Assembly (NCBI GenBank): GCA_005882335.1
Contig: VBAP01000047.1
Span: 1 to 33,854 of the forward strand
Source: Candidatus Segetimicrobium genomatis
GTDB taxonomy: Bacteria > Sysuimicrobiota > Sysuimicrobiia > Sysuimicrobiales > Kaftiobacteriaceae
Reading direction: 5' to 3'
Length of the DNA stretch: 33,854 nucleotides
The notes below the pieces were generated by a model that did no database searches, was not told the DNA's origin, and saw only the letters and a list, made by a program, of their open reading frames with translations. The first letter of the stretch is position 1; every line of letters begins with the position of its first letter. Positions 33,775 through 33,854 of this stretch are shown here, one piece after another. Made by a program: the position numbers and the translations under genes.

Positions 33775-33854
33775 CGACACGCCAGCCCGCATCTCAAAGT
33801 CTGGAATGGTTCAAAGGAATATTCATCCAGTGATCGCCGGGTGGGGTGAGACCG

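Overview
The window is high-GC chromosomal DNA from a bacterium, almost certainly an uncultivated lineage. The gene order (M24 peptidase, efp, nusB, prenyl synthase, tlyA, nadK, further on Nudix, xerD, deoB, punA, pdp) resembles Terrabacteria such as Bacillota and neighbouring candidate groups. A secretin and a type IV prepilin argue for a diderm envelope. An Armatimonadota-like lineage would fit, but this is a guess from gene order and composition; no rRNA or other decisive marker is present.

Layout. 1-1740: end of a secretin, a small secreted protein and a prepilin-like protein. 1741-3054: an accessory island with a REP-associated tyrosine transposase (RAYT), broken near its 3' end, and four GGGTCAGACCC palindromes. 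3055-4458: a secreted YVTN beta-propeller. 4626-13027: a dense housekeeping block (peptidase, EF-P, NusB, acylphosphatase, prenyl synthase, TlyA, NAD kinase, CTP synthase, branched-chain aminotransferase, Nudix), with many 4-8 nt gene overlaps. 13024-19682: XerD, then a nucleoside-salvage operon (deoB, punA, pdp) that contains a satD/DUF3307 pair and ends with a Pnkp-like kinase.

19780-33736: acyl-CoA metabolism. It holds 3-hydroxyacyl-CoA dehydrogenase, a minus-strand block of two thiolase-like proteins with two DUF35 Zn-ribbon/OB partners and a DUF1444 protein, a frame-broken acyl-CoA dehydrogenase, both ETF subunits, a two-subunit B12-dependent mutase, TrmI, an SLC13-type permease and a thiolase with an intact catalytic triad. 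The mutase carries isobutyryl-CoA mutase residues (Phe90, Gln208). With IlvE this suggests a route from branched-chain amino acids through isobutyryl-CoA, butyryl-CoA, crotonyl-CoA and 3-hydroxybutyryl-CoA to acetyl-CoA.

The most unusual signals are: (i) three 20-bp dyads (GTCA-N12-TGAC) at an exact 29-nt period just after satD, whose product looks like a cyclase-fold domain joined to a helix-turn-helix; (ii) nine gene junctions filled with different 7-, 8- or 9-nt tandem repeats, most of them arranged as large inverted repeats and some running into coding 3' ends; (iii) an exact 60-nt inverted copy of part of the beta-propeller gene lying inside the RAYT gene; (iv) two thiolase-like proteins without catalytic residues, each with a DUF35 protein; (v) an EF-P with a non-canonical tip loop; (vi) a promoter plus intrinsic terminator in the leader of nusB.
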